Assembly: GCA_023630585.1 (NCBI GenBank)
Contig: CM042547.1
Location: 3,576,950 to 3,640,949 of the forward strand
Reading direction: 5' to 3'
DNA: 64,000 bases
Origin: Cranoglanis bouderius
Taxonomy: Eukaryota > Chordata > Actinopteri > Siluriformes > Cranoglanididae
The position numbers and the translations under genes are program-made. The notes beneath the pieces were generated by a model. It had not been told where the DNA came from. It did no database searches and saw nothing but the letters and a program-made list of their open reading frames with translations. This document shows, piece after piece, positions 37,401-50,500 of the stretch (the first letter of the stretch is position 1; each line of letters begins with the position of its first letter).

Positions 37401-39573
37401 TATTTGCCTCTACTACTCTTCTCTCTCTGTCATTTTCCTCATTCATCAGTTCCTCAAAGTACTCCTTCCATCTTTCCCTCACCCTCCTGTCACCTGTCAA
37501 CACATTTCCATCTCTATCTTTAATCACTCTAACCTGCTGCACATCCTTACCATCTCTATCCCTCTGCCTCGCCAACCAATACAAAGCCCTCTCACCTTCC
37601 TTACTATCTAACCTTGCATACATGTCCTCATAAGCTTTCTGTTTGGCCTTTGCCACCTCTATCTTAACCTCACGCTGCATCTCCCTATATTCCTGTCTAC
37701 TTTCCTCCGTCCTCTCACTGTCCCACTTCTTCCTAGCTAACCTCTTCTTCTGGATACTCTCCTGAACTTCCTCATTCCACCACCAAGTCTCCTTGTCTTC
37801 TTTCCTCCTTCCAAATGACACACCTAGCATCTTCCTACCTGTCTCCCTGTTCACTTTGGCTGTAGTAGTCCAGTCATCTGGAAGCACCTCCTGACCACCT
37901 AAAGCCTGTCTCAACTCCTCCCTGAAAACCGCACAGCACTCTTCCTTTTCCAACTTCCACCACTTTGTCTTCTGCTCTGCCTTTGCTCTCTTCATCTTCC
38001 TCACCACCAGAGTCATCTTACACACCACCATCCTATGCTGTCTAGCTACACTCTCTCCTACCACTACTTTGCAATCGCTAATCTCCATCAGATTACAGTG
38101 TCTACATAAGATATAGTCCACCTGTGTGCTCCTGCCACCACTCTTCTATGTCACCCTGTGTTCCTGCCTCTTCTGAAAGTACGTGTTCACCACAGCCATC
38201 TCCATACTTTTAGCAAAGTCTACCAACCTCTGTCCTTCTGGATTCCTTACCTGAAGACCAAACCTGCCCATCACTTCCTCATCCCCACTATTCCCTTCAC
38301 CAACATGTCCATTAAAGTCTGCCCCTATCACCACTCTCTCACCTCTGGGAACACTCTGCATCACTTCCTCAAGCTCGCTCCAGAATCTGTCTTTCTCCTC
38401 TTGCTCACAACCTACTTGTGGAGCGTAAGCACTAACAACATTCAACATCACACCTTCAATTTCCAACTTCAGACTCATCAACCTGACACTCTCTTTACCT
38501 CCAGAACATTCTTCACAAACTCCTCCTTCAGGATCACTCCTACTCCATTTCTCTTCCTGTCCACCCCATGATAAAACAGTTTAAACCCTGCTCCAATGCT
38601 TCTAGCCTTGCTCCCTTTCCACCTGGTCTCCTGGACACACAGAATGTCGACTTTCCTCCTCTGCATCATATCTACCAGCTCTCTGCCTTTACCTGTCATC
38701 GTACCAACATTCAAAGTCCCTACTTTCAGTCCTAAACTCCTGCCTTTCCTCTTCTCTCTCTGCCTACGGACACGCCTTCCTCCTCTAACACACCTTCTTC
38801 CTCTCCTTCTTCGACCAACAGTAGCCCAATTTCCACCAGTGCCCTGTAGGTCACGGCACCGATGGCGGGGCCCCGACCGATCCGGTATGGAAGTCATGTT
38901 CGTGATTCGCATATTGAATTTGGCAAAAGTTTTACGTCGGATGCCCTTCCTGTCACAACCCTCTCTATTTATCCGGGCTTGGGACCGGCACAAAAGTACA
39001 CTGGCTTGTAACCTCCTGTGGCTAGATTGACCTCCTGTGGTTAGATTTCTTCTTCAATTAATAACCCCCAATATTCAATTTTATAATTATTTTGGACGAT
39101 TTTGCTTTTGTTCATAGGGAACCATAATGATTACCAACCTCTCTTCTGTGCTGCATGATAAAAATGAGTGGGAAACACCAGACACCTTCAACCCAGAGCA
39201 CTTTCTGGACTCAGAGGGCCATTTCCGCAGGAGAGATGCTTTTCTTCCGTTCTCTGCAGGTACAGTAAAATGTATTAATTATCTAACTCTACATAATGCA
39301 TCTTAGATGCAGTGTTAAAAACTCTGAGGCACTCATTTACCAAGCTAAGCTGTTGAAATTGAAAAAGTCATGATCTTTATATGGCTGTGCATTGCAGGTA
39401 AGAGGATGTGTCCTGGTGAGTACCTGGCTCGTGTGGAATTGTTCCTTCTCTTCACCTGCCTCCTGCAGAAATTTACGTTTCACCCTCCACCTGGAGAAGA
39501 GCCCAGTATGGACAGTCAGCTTGGCTTTACTAAGGTCCCCATGCCGTATAAGTTGTGTGCCTCCCAACGTTGA
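31463..39573 (+). CDS. CYP2 family cytochrome P450, gene B2 (intact, 492 aa)
   Basis: Exons 31463-31645, 32015-32174, 32491-32640, 33864-34024, 34207-34383, 35063-35204, 35464-35651, 39118-39259 and 39398-39573 form one 492-residue frame. Visible: N-terminal anchor, [13 protein letters not shown] hinge, I-helix GGTET 301-305, ExxR E358-R361, FNPEHF meander, and heme loop [10 protein letters not shown] 432-441 with Cys439. The helix-C motif WxxxR reads WKKHQ (W124...Q128), so the arginine that normally contacts a heme propionate is absent. The exon 2 region usually reading 'DRP' is 'ARCVSP'. A catalytic P450 is likely but altered heme binding is possible. Intron 1 uses a weak GTGTGA donor. Introns carry a solo LTR (3), Tc1-type MITEs (5, 6) and a 3.1-kb RTE element (7). 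Paralogue of gene A. Confidence 0.92.
33061..33443 (+). mobile_element. Solo LTR candidate in gene B2 intron 3
   Basis: Starts TGTAAACAC and ends ACTGTTACA (inverted TGTAA/TTACA ends). It is bounded by CATG at 33057-33060 and 33444-33447, a 4-bp target duplication. It contains AATAAA near 33380, as expected for the R region of an LTR in plus orientation. No coding sequence. Its left edge coincides with the end of the duplicated block. Confidence 0.6.
34474..34999 (+). mobile_element. Internally deleted Tc1-like transposon in gene B2 intron 5
   Basis: Inverted ends 'CACTATATGGCCAAAAGT' and 'ACTTTTGGCCATATATG' enclose about 525 bp. The interior keeps the last third of a Tc1-type transposase: '[16 protein letters not shown]' at about 34636 (second catalytic Asp), followed by '[13 protein letters not shown]'. 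The N-terminal part is missing, so it is non-autonomous. Confidence 0.75.
35218..35385. mobile_element. Short MITE in gene B2 intron 6
   Basis: 'AAAAGTTTACGGACACTTGA' on the left and 'GGTGTGATGGTCAGGTGTCC' plus 'CATATAGTGCCATATAGTG' on the right form inverted ends of the same family as 34474-34999. It is only about 165 bp long and has no coding content. Confidence 0.6.
35923..39044 (-). mobile_element. RTE-type non-LTR retrotransposon in gene B2 intron 7
   Basis: About 3.12 kb, inserted opposite to the gene and flanked by a perfect 15-bp target duplication ATTTCTTCTTCAATT (35908-35922 and 39045-39059). Minus-strand frames give an APE endonuclease (38993-38146; '[14 protein letters not shown]', '[12 protein letters not shown]', '[12 protein letters not shown]') and then a reverse transcriptase (38121-36103; '[15 protein letters not shown]', '[16 protein letters not shown]', '[13 protein letters not shown]', '[12 protein letters not shown]'). 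The 3' end is 'GGCGACCCTTGAAGGGAA' followed by AAGAAG repeats. Four or five frameshifts break it, so it is inactive now, but the intact target duplication implies a recent insertion. A near-identical copy lies at 47509-50569. Confidence 0.92.
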
Positions 39574-40105
39574 AGTCAAAGATGTTTAACAAAGATCCAA
39601 AGATGTTCAACAAAGATGCATGAGACGAAAATATTTAATATACTGTAGAACAGCTTAGGTTCAAGCATTTTGGAAAAGGTTTTTTTTTTTTTTTTTTTTT
39701 TTAAGAGAGCTGTTGTTAAGCTACTCCCTGACCCCTCGAACCTCTCCAATTACCATTTAATCTCCAACCCGCCTGCCATTTCTATCTGATTTTGAAGAAA
39801 GTTGTTCCCTAACAGCTTTGTATTTTCTAAGTAAGAATAACAAGCTTGATGTATTTCAATCTAGTTTTAACTTTCACTGGTTCAGTGAATGATTTCTCCT
39901 TTTTTCCAACTATTTTAAAGTTCAGCTTTTCAAATGGCCACTTGACTAATCTATGAGGGTTAAAGAATTGTCATTTTTGTCCAGCCTATTTCATTGACTA
40001 AATAACATAAAACTGAAGCATTTATGAAAAAACTCAGAAGTTCAGAGGATATGTGAAATAAATATGGAATTTATTATATTTCTAAAGTTTTTGAAGCCGC
40101 ATTTA
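39574..40105. other. Gene B2 3' flank
   Basis: 3' UTR and downstream sequence. There is a poly-T run at 39680-39703 and an AATAAA at 40057-40062, about 480 bp after the stop, a plausible poly(A) signal. No other gene or element is visible. Confidence 0.5.
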
Positions 40106-41612
40106 CAGGTGCATCTCAATAAATTAGAATGTCGTGGAAAAGTTCATTTATTTCAGTAATTCAACTCAAATTGTGAAACTCGTGTATAAAATAAATTCAA
40201 TGCACACAGACGGAAGTAGTTTAAGTCTTTGGTTCTTTTAATTGTGATGATTTTGGCTCACATTTAACAAAAACCCACCAATTCACTATCTTAACAAATT
40301 AGAATACTTCATAAGACCAATAAAAAAAACATTTTTAGTGAACTGTTTGCCTTCTGGAAAGTATGTTCATTTACTGTACATGTACTCAATACTTGGTAGG
40401 GGCTCCTTTTGCTTTAATTGCTGCCTCAATTCGGCGTGGCATGGAGGTGGTCAGTTTGTGGCACTGCTGAGGTGGTATGGAAGCCCAGGTTTCTTTGACA
40501 GTGGCCTTCAGCTCATCTGCATTTTTTGGTCTCTTGTTTCTCATTTTCCTCTTGACAATACCCCATAGATTCTCTATGGGGTTCAGGTCTGGTGAGTTTG
40601 CTGGCCAGTCAAGCACACCAACACCATGGTCATTTAACTAACTTTTGGTGCTTTTGGCAGAGTGGGCAGGTGCCAAATCCTGCTGGAAAATGAAATCAGC
40701 ATCTTCAAAATGCTGGTCAGCTGAAGGAAGCATGAAGTGCTCCAAAATTTCTTGGTAAACGGGTGCAGTGACTTTTGTTTTCAAAAAACACAATGGACCA
40801 ACACAGCAGATGACATTGCACCCCAAATCATCACAGACTGTGGAAACTGAACACTGGACTTCAAGCAACTTGGGCTATGAGCTTCTCCACACTTCCTCCA
40901 GACTCTAGGACCTTGGTTTCCAAATGAAATACAAAACTTGCTCTCATCTGAAAAGAGGATATTGGACCACTGGTCAACAGTCCAGTTCTTCTTCTCGTTA
41001 GCCCAGGTAAGACGCCTCTGACGTTGTCTGTTGTTCAGGAGTGGCTTAACAAGAGGAATACGACAACTGTAGCCAAATTCCTTGACACGTCTGTGTGTGG
41101 TGGCTCTTGATGCCTTGACCCCAGCCTCAGTCCATTCCTTGTGAAGTTCACTCAAATTCTTGAATCGATTTTGCTTGACAATCCTCATAAGGCTGCGGTT
41201 CTCTCGGTTGGTTGTGCATCTTTTTCTTCCACAATTTTTCCTTCCACTAAACCTTCTGTTAACATGCTTGGATACAGCACTCTGTGAACAGCCAGCTTCT
41301 TTGGCAATGAATGTTTGTGGCTTACCTAGTGAACCAAACTGAGAGACCATTTTGAAGGCTCAGGAAACCTTTGCAAGTGTTTTGAGTTGATTAGCTGATT
41401 GGCATGTCACCATATTCTAATTTGTTGAGATAGTGAATTGGTGGGTTTTTGTTAAATGTGAGCCAAAATCATCACAATTAAAAGAACCAAAGACTTAAAC
41501 TACTTCAGTCTGTGGCATTGAATTTATTTAATACACGAGTTTCACAATTTGAGTTGAATTACTGAAATAAATGAACTTTTCCACGACATTCTAATTTATT
41601 GAGATGCACCTG
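40106..41612 (-). mobile_element. Near-complete Tc1-like transposon with about 205-bp inverted repeats
   Basis: Begins CAGGTGCATCTCAATAAATT and ends in its inverse. It is flanked by TA at 40104-40105 and 41613-41614 and is 1507 bp long. The inverted repeats run to about 40310 and 41400. Minus-strand transposase frames: 41350-40781 (helix-turn-helix start MVSQFGSLGKPQTFIAKEAG, catalytic Asp in 'NILFSDESKF'), 40868-40638 (second Asp in 'FIFQQDLAPAHS') and 40616-40386 (Glu in 'NSPDLNPIENLWG'). The DD(34)E residues are all present, but two frame breaks (after 'WGAMSSA' and after 'SAKSTKS') inactivate it. Confidence 0.92.
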
Positions 41613-41614
41613 TA

Positions 41615-42248
41615 TGTCACCCATGTCTGAGCATGTACTGTATACACTCTGGAATCTTATTCCTAAGAATGTGTCTCTATCCTTGAATGAGTGAGTGAGC
41701 GAGTGAGTAAGTGCATTCTTGGTTGAAGATCTGTTGTAATCCTAGCAACATGATAAGACTACAGGTGCATTTTTTGAAATAAGAAATGATTAATCATTGA
41801 CCTTGTTGCATGATATTTAGAGTTTGTGTTAGATACTATTTGGACTGTACATGCCTATGTGTGTGAGTATACAGGAACACCATTTCAGCATCCCAGCTCT
41901 CCTAACTCTCTCCTTTGCACAAGGAAAGGATTTCCAACAGTAACATTTAATGGTCTTCAAAGTCAGCATGTGGCTATGTAGAACTTGAAACATTTAGTGT
42001 AAACAAGAGAGAGAGAGTCCTTTAATATTACAATATTATGGGGCACCCTTTGTATGAAAATGAACATTGAATACAGAAATAAATGTATTTTTTTTTTTTA
42101 AAAAAAGACAAGCAATTACTGTCCCCTCTGAAAGTATTGGAACAGCAAGGCCAATTCTTTAGTTTTTGTTGTACACTATAGACATTTGGCCAGAAAGGGC
42201 TTTTTAAGTGCAAATTTGACATCACAAATCAACTACAGCAAACTGTGC

Positions 42249-42284
<36 letters not shown>

Positions 42285-43650
42285 TTGGGTTCTTCTTTGC
42301 TTTGCTCTCCATCTTCCTCACTGTCTGGAGAAAATGTGCAGGAAATGTTCATGTCCCTGCATGGCAAATTGTTCACTGTCCCAGACATAAAATGTTTGAT
42401 AATAGCCATAATCATGTATTTTAATTTTTTTGTTTATGTATTTTTTAATATCTTATCAGGTCAAAAACCATCTGTTCCTTTTAAAAGAAAAAAAAAAAAG
42501 AATGCATAAAGTAATAATTAATATAATCAAGAAACAGATATTTAATATATAACACCATCTAGAATAGTGATGAGTGACGTCTCAATAAATTCAATAAAAC
42601 AAATGTGCAAAATAAACTAATTTTTTTGTGTGTATGTTTATTTTTTGTGTAGAAAACAAAGTATTAGGTATCCATAGATTATTATAGCCATTTTGTCTTT
42701 ATTAAGCCTTACGACTGACAAAAACATAACACTCAGTAATGAAGTATACAACCTTACAAGCCTACTGCTTTTAACATTTTACATAAGTATCTGTATTTAA
42801 TATTCAAAACAATTTCATTATATTTCCCAGTAAAGGATAAAAATCCTGTATTCAATACAATAATAATTAAAATAGAATGCAAATTAGAGATCAAGTCTAT
42901 TTAAGAAACTAATCATTAAGAGTGTAAACTGAGCCAAAAGCAGTGTTTCCCAATCCAGTGTTGAGCGACATCCACAGGCTACATTTTCACCCTTAACCAG
43001 GTGTTCTTGATTGCTGGGAGCAAAAGTGTGAACCATCTGGGTTGGGGAACAAAAATTAATCACATTTGTACCATACAACCCCAAATTATTCTGACCCTCT
43101 GACATACAGTCTTCCTAAACCTGTACTGGAACAGATCATTTATTGGTCACGAATGGTTTCCATAAATAAATGCCAGTTGGCGAAAGAGAAAGCAATCAGA
43201 AAAAAAGTCACAGCATTTTACCCTACGATAGGACAACTGGGCTGGGATGCCATGACCATAAGCTGGTGATTTAATCCTGATATCTGATGCTTTTTTACAT
43301 TAAAGCCAGATAAAATATACAACAGGCAAAAAGGTTCTGCTGCTGTGCAAGAGTCCAATCACAGTCAAATTCTGTATTAAATAAATTGCATTATTATTGA
43401 TATTAAATTATACAGACAGCTTGTTGTTCTAGTTGATTAAAGACGGGCTGTAGCACCTACATTTAAATTTTTGTGATTGGAAATTGTTTGCATTTTGTAT
43501 TCAATTATAAGAAAAGTAGTAATTTTGTAGTAGAAAAAAAAAAAGAGCATTTGGTGTCCAGCACCATATATGCATTTTTCCTGATGCCTTTATCCTTATC
43601 ATTCAATGTAGCTGATTTTGTAAAACATGCATGGAAGCTGAGAGATTAAT
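41615..43650. other. Intergenic AT-rich sequence without recognised genes
   Basis: No supported coding frame. It contains a (GAGT)n-like stretch at 41684-41712 and poly-T or poly-A runs at 42079-42106, 42250-42280 and 42488-42500. The tail-to-tail orientation of gene B2 and HOOK1 means no promoter is expected here. Confidence 0.5.
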
Positions 43651-43688
43651 TGATTAAATGTGTGTATATTATTGTCTACTCTTGCCCT

Positions 43689-43738
43689 GAATATATATAT
43701 ATATATATATATACATACATACATACATATATATACAC

Positions 43739-43803
<65 letters not shown>

Positions 43804-43883
43804 TACATACATATATATATATATACATACATACATACATACATATACATATATATACATATACATATATATACATATATACA

Positions 43884-43931
<48 letters not shown>

Positions 43932-43949
43932 TGTGTATGTGTGTGTGTA

Positions 43950-44035
<86 letters not shown>

Positions 44036-44045
44036 CATACACAGG
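43689..44045. repeat. Composite microsatellite (TA, CATA, GT blocks)
   Basis: About 360 bp of alternating (TA)n, (CATA)n, (CACA)n, (GT)n and (GTAT)n blocks. The central GT tract (43887-43970) switches strand bias relative to the CATA blocks on its left. It generates meaningless open frames on both strands. Confidence 0.97.
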
Positions 44046-44458
44046 GCAATAGCAGTATTCATACTTATATATAATAGTACACATTACCTGACTGCATAGA
44101 ATACTACTGGAAGTTCAGTCTAGCCTTCATCATGCATCCGTAACTCATACCAAGGACAATATCATGATACACCTTTCTCTGAATTTGTCTTTCACAACTG
44201 TCATAGCTCAAACTGTTGATATAATACAGATATCAAGCCAGTAATACAGCTGTTGCAGCTTGTCTTATGTAACTAATTGCAGAGGCTGTAGTCTGTAGTG
44301 TGCATGATAAAGTGTATAGTAGTCTGTAAAATTGAGTTATTGTGCTTGACTGCGTATTGTTTTTGTAAAGTGTTAAACCCTTGCTTGATTGTTTGAGTAT
44401 ATATGTATATGTGTGAGGTTCCTAAGTGCTAATGTTCACATTATGGCGTGCTTGTCCC

Positions 44459-44464
44459 TTTATT
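44459..44464 (-). terminator. Poly(A) signal of HOOK1
   Basis: AATAAA on the minus strand, 80 bp after the HOOK1 stop codon, in an otherwise featureless 3' UTR. Confidence 0.5.
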
Positions 44465-44543
44465 TAGGAGTTCAAGGTGTTTAAGGTCACTTAAGTGTGC
44501 ATTTGAGAAAAGGGAAAACCAGGTGCAGTGGGGTTTCGAGTCA

Positions 44544-47500
44544 TCACTTGGAGGAGCTGGCAGGCATGTTGATTGACATGGTGCGTCGTGCGTTGGTCAC
44601 CTGACGTTGCTGGGCCAGGAAGGACTGGCCAGGTGGCACCAGAGAGTTAGAGCACCCACTCAGACGAGACTCAATCGCCAGCTTTTGAAAATTCAGGCTC
44701 TGTGCAGCAAGTGTGCATGTGTGTTAGAGACAAAGACATTCATTTATTGAAGCATGTGAATATATTTACAATACTTACACAGACCTTGTAATTAAATGCT
44801 CGAAAAGTTCCTCTTTACCTTATTGTACCATGCAGTCACAATCAGTTTCTCCTCATACTCTCTCAGCTTAGCCTGCTCACACTCTCTCTGTGGAAGATAA
44901 TGGAACAAAAGAGATGTTATACAGGAATAAAACATGACAGGGCATACTGTTACAGGGAAATAATCAATGACAGCATCCTGCCTTTTTTTATTAATTATAG
45001 TCATACCTTTTATCCATTTACAGTTACTTCCTGTCATCACTTACATTACAGTACCTATAAACACCCACACTTTCTCTTAAATTTAAGACACAAAATGCTG
45101 TCACTGGAGACTCATTCCACGAATGTGAAATAAACACCTTTTAACAATTAGCAGTTTTAATATAACAATAATAGTTTTAATATAAGAAATAGATAATGAG
45201 GAGCATCCACCTTACAGGTGCCTGTGAATTAGTTGTTACTATAGAAATTATAAAATATTACAACGAGCGTATTAATATAAAGCAGTCAGCGCTACTGTCA
45301 GTCATGCTGTTATAGAAAATTAAAACCTTCTGAAAACCTTCTGAAAACCTTCTGAACATCAAAACCTTCTGACCGATCAGAATCGATAATCGATAAAAAA
45401 TGAAGCAAGATTTAGACCTCTAGAGCAATTATTCTTTTCTCCTTCTCTGACAGCTGGTTCTTCAGGGACTGGATCTCAGCTGAGGCTGGGTTCAATTTTG
45501 GGTCCAGTGCTCGGATCACCTGTCAAACAGACACATACACAAAACACAAACACACACTATTAACAGAATCAGTTACATTCACTGGAAAACGAATAATGAC
45601 CAGTGATCAGTATACATCAATGCTGCCTCACAGCTCCAGGTTCGATCCAGAACTCTAGTTACTTTCTGTGTGGCGTTCTGCATGTTTTCCCCTTGTCCGT
45701 GTAGATTAACTCCCACTTAGCATAAACTAAACACTAAATTTTCCCTAGGTGTGAATGAGCATGCTGATGAGAATGAGCTATTTATTTCTCATTTCCTTAA
45801 TCACAGTTATTTAGTGTTCAGTTCAAATAAGTACAGGAGAAAACTGGAAACTACTGGACAGTCATATGCAGCCATATAATAAAAAAAGATGAAGAAAAAA
45901 TGAGTGAGTATATACAGTAGTTGTCACTTGTATGTAACTGTATGTAATTACATTGCGCGCTTTCTCCAGATACATTTTGTATCTGTCCTCCATCGCTCGC
46001 ATGTCATCGTCCTTCTTCTTCAGAGCAGCCATCAGTTCATCCACCTTCAGTGCTGCTGGATAAGCAAATCAACATCAAGTAAGGTTATTTCAGATTAACT
46101 GGAGTTCAGTTTTTCCATATTTTTTACTAAAATGTGGAATTAGGGCTAAGCAATTGATTCAATATGAAAACAAAAAACCTACAAAAACAGTCAGTTTAGG
46201 ATTAAAAAAGATTACTTTCTTAAAATTACACAGCAGTTAAATGTAGAGATGGTATGATGCCACTTTTTGTTTTCCGATAAAGATATCAATGCTGAAACCT
46301 TACTGAATATACACTGAGTATTTGCCGATACTGAAACCCGCCTGATATCGTTCTCTTTAAAAACTACTAAGCTTTAAAAAGTTTTTTCCCCCAACTGAAT
46401 CATTTAATCACTTACATTGTAAATATAATAAAGTATGAAGTATAAATATAATAAAATTTATCAAGTATCTTTTAAATCTTTACAGAATTTATTTTCCAAA
46501 TATAGAGTCATGTGGAAATTGTTCTTTTTTGACATATTTGGACAAGCAAACATTTGATCCTCTTTGAAACAGTGCCTATTAATAAAGGTGATACACTCAA
46601 ACAAATGACACATAAAACTGACATTTTGTAGTAATTTTTACAGTTTAAATGAACAAAAAACAGATCAGTCACATGGAAAAAGTAATTACACCCCTACATT
46701 TATCATACCTTCAACTCCATAAAATTAGAATCAGGTGTTGAATATTGGGTTCCAGTGATTAGAACCTGCTTAGGGAGTGCAAGTGGAACCTGTCTTATTT
46801 ATACCCCTCTCATATCTAGTGTCTGGTGTTCCCTTTGTTATTGAGGTGTGTGGTGTCACCATGCCAAGATCTAAAGAGTTCTGTAAGGCCTTCAGAAAAA
46901 AGGTTGTGGATGCCCATGAGTCTGGCAAGGGATTTAAAAAGATCTCCAAATGATTTGAAATACATCATTCCACTGTAAGGAAAATAATATACAAATGGTT
47001 TTCAATTTGTCCAGGACTGGCCGTCCCAGCAAATTCAGCCCAAGAGCAGACCGTCTGATGCAAAAAGAAATCTCCAAGAACCCCAAAATTTTATCATAGG
47101 ATCTGCAGTCTTGCAACTGTTGGTGTCAAAGTGCATGCTTCTACCATCAGAAAGAGACTGCACAAGTTTGACCTGCATGGGAGGCGAGCCAGGAAAAAGC
47201 TTTTGCAAGACTACAGTTTGCCAATGAGCATATAGGCAAAGACCAGGCCTTTTGGAATAATGTACTCTGGACAGACAAATCAAAGATAGAGTTGTTTGGC
47301 CACAGTAACAGCAGACATGTTTGGCAAAGATCAAAGACAACTTTTCAGGAGAAGCACCTTGTACCAACTGTGAAGCACAGTTGTGGAAATGTTATGGTTT
47401 GGGGTTGCTTGGCTGCCTCAGGGACTGGACCGATAGTGATAACGATGCTGTGTATTGGATTGATGCCATTTCTATTTAATAAATGCCTTACTATGTATAC

Positions 47501-50500
47501 TGTATATAATCTAGCCACAGGAGGTCACAAGCCAGTGTACTTTTTGTGCCGGTCCCAAGCCCGGATAAATAGAGAGGGTTGTGTCAGGAAGGGCATCCGG
47601 CGTAAAACTTTTGCCAAATTCAATATGCGAATCACGAACATGACTTCCATACCGGATCGGTCGGGGCCCGGGTTAACAACGACCGCCATCGGTGCCGTTG
47701 ACCTACAGGGCACTGGTGGAAATTGGGCTACTGTTGGTCGAAGAAGGAGAGGAAGAAGGTGTGTTAGAGGAGGAAGGCGTGTCCGTAGGCAGAGAGAGAA
47801 GAGGAAAGGCAGGAGTTTAGGACTGAAAGTAGGGACTTTGAATGTTGGTACGATGACAGGTAAAGGCAGAGAGCTGGTAGATATGATGCAGAGGAGGAAA
47901 GTCGACATTCTGTGTGTCCAGGAGACCAGGTGGAAAGGGAGCAAGGCTAGAAGCATTGGAGAAGGGTTTAAACTGTTTTATCATGGGGTGGACAGGAAGA
48001 GAAATGGAGTAGGAGTGATCCTGAAGGAGGAGTTTGTGAAGAATGTTCTGGAGGTAAAGAGAGTGTCAGATAGGTTGATGAGTCTGAAGCTGGAAATTGA
48101 AGGTATGATGTTGAATGTTGTTAGTGCTTACGCTCCACAAGTAGGTTGTGAGCAAGAGGAGAAAGACAGATTCTGGAGCGAGCTTGAGGAAGTGATGCAG
48201 AGTGTTCCCAGAGGTGAGAGAGTGGTGATAGGGGCAGACTTTAATGGACATGTTGGTGAAGGGAATAGTGGGGATGAGGAAGTGATGGGAGGTTTGGTCT
48301 TCAGGTAAGGAACCCAGAAGGACAGAGGTTGGTAGACTTTGCTAAAAGTATGGAGATGGCTGTGGTGAACACGTACTTTCAGAAGAGGCAGGAACACAGG
48401 GTGACATAGAAGAGTGGTGGCAGGAGCACACAGGTGGACTATATCTTATGTAGACACTGTAATCTGATGGAGATTAGCGATTGCAAAGTAGTGGTAGGAG
48501 AGAGTGTAGCTAGACAGCATAGGATGGTGGTGTGTAAGATGACTCTGGTGGTGAGGAAGATGAAGAGAGCAAAGGCAGAGCAGAAGACAAAGTGGTGGAA
48601 GTTGGAAAAGGAAGAGTGCTGTGCAGTTTTCAGGGAGGAGTTGAGACAGGCTTTAGGTGGTCAGGAGGTGCTTCCAGATGACTGGACTACTACAGCCAAA
48701 GTGATCAGGGAGACAGGTAGGAAGGTGCTAGGTGTGTCATCTGGAAGGAGGAAAGAAGACAAGGAGACTTGGTGGTGGAATGAGGAAGTTCAGGAGAGTA
48801 TCCAGAAGAAGAGGTTAGCTACGAAGAAGTGGGACAGTGAGAGGACGGAGGAAAGTAGACAGGAAAATAGGGAGATGCAGCGTGAGGTTAAGATAGAGGT
48901 GGCAAAGGCCAAACAGAAAGCTTATGAGGACATGTATGCAAGGTTAGATAGTAAGGAAGGTGAAAGGGATTTGTATCGGTTGGCTAGGCAGAGGGATAGA
49001 GATGGTAAGGATGTGCAGCAGGTTAGAATGATTAAAGATAGAGATGGAAATGTGTTGACAGGTGACAGGAGGGTGAGGGAAAGATGGAAGGAGTACTTTG
49101 AGGAACTGATGAATGAGGAAAATGACAGAGAGAGAAGAGTAGTAGAGGCAAATATTGTTGAGCAGGAAGTAGAAAGGATTAGCAAGGGTGAAGTTAGGAG
49201 AGCTTTGAAGAGGATGCAGAGAGGAAAGGCGGTTGGTCCTGATGACATACCAGTGGAGGTATGGAAGTGTCTAGGAGAGATGGCAGTAGAGTTTTTAACT
49301 AGGTCGTTCAACGAGGTCTTAGAGAGTGAGAGGATGCCTGAGGAATGGCAACACCAAAGTGTTTTGGTGCTGATTTTTAAGAACAAGGGAGATGTGCAGA
49401 GTTGTGGAAACTACAGAGGTATTAAGCTGATGAGCCATACAATGAAGTTGTGGGAAAGAGTAGTGGAAGCAAGGCTAAGGAGAGAAGTGAGCATTTGTGA
49501 ACAGCAGTATGGTTTCATGACAAGAAAGAGCACTACAGATGCAATATTTGCTTTGAGAATGTTGATGAAGAAGTACAGAGAGGGTCAGAAATAGCTGCAT
49601 TGTGTCTTTGTAGATTTAGAGAAAGCGTATGACAGGGTGCCAAGAGAGGAGCTGTGGTATTGTATGAGGAGGTCTGGAGTGGCAGAGAAGTATGTTAGAG
49701 CATCAAGGATCGGCTCTGAGCCCCTTCTTGTTTGCGGTGGTGATGGACAGGCTGACAGATGAGGTCAGACAGGAATCTCCATGGACTATGATGTTTGTGG
49801 ATGACATTGTGAACTGTAGTGAGAGCAGGGAGCAGGTGGAGGAAACCCTAGAGAGGTGGAGGTTTGCTCTGGAGAGAAGAGGAATGAAGGTTAGTCGCAG
49901 CAAGACAGAATACATGTGTGTGAATGAGAGGGATCCAAGTGAAACAGTGAGGTTACAGGGAGAAGAGATAAAGAAGGTGCAGGATTTTAAGTACTCAGGG
50001 TCAACAGTCCAGAGCAACGGGGAGTGTGGAAAAGAGGTGAAGAAGCGTGTGCAGGCAGGTTGGAATGGGTGGAGAAAAGTGTCAGGTCTGTTGTGTGATA
50101 AAAGAGTACCAGCAAGAATGAAAGGAAAGGTGTACAGGATAGTAGTGAGGCCAGCGATGTTGTATGGTTTGAAGACAGTTGCACTGAGGAAAAGACAGGA
50201 GGAAGAGTTAGAGGTAGCAGAGCTGAAGATGTTGAGGTTCTCTTTGGGAGTGACGAGGATGGATAGGAAATGAGTACATCAGGGGGACAGCACATGTGAG
50301 ATGTTTTGGAGACAAAGTTAGAGAGGCCAGGTTGAGATGGTTTGGACATGTTCAGAGGAGGGAGAGTGAATATATCGGTAAAAGGATGCTGAGGTTAAAG
50401 CTGCCAGGCAGGAGGCCGAGAGGAAGACCAAAGAGGAGGTTTATGGATGTAGTGAAGGAGGACATGAAGGTAGTCGGTCTGAGAGAAGAGGATGCAGGGG

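Noticed and set aside
36158..39030. Plus-strand Ser/Leu-rich frames in gene B2 intron 7
   Set aside because: Antisense shadows of the minus-strand RTE element.
43599..44099. Long open frames of Tyr/Ile, Thr/His and Cys/Val on both strands
   Set aside because: They are translations of the composite microsatellite, not genes.
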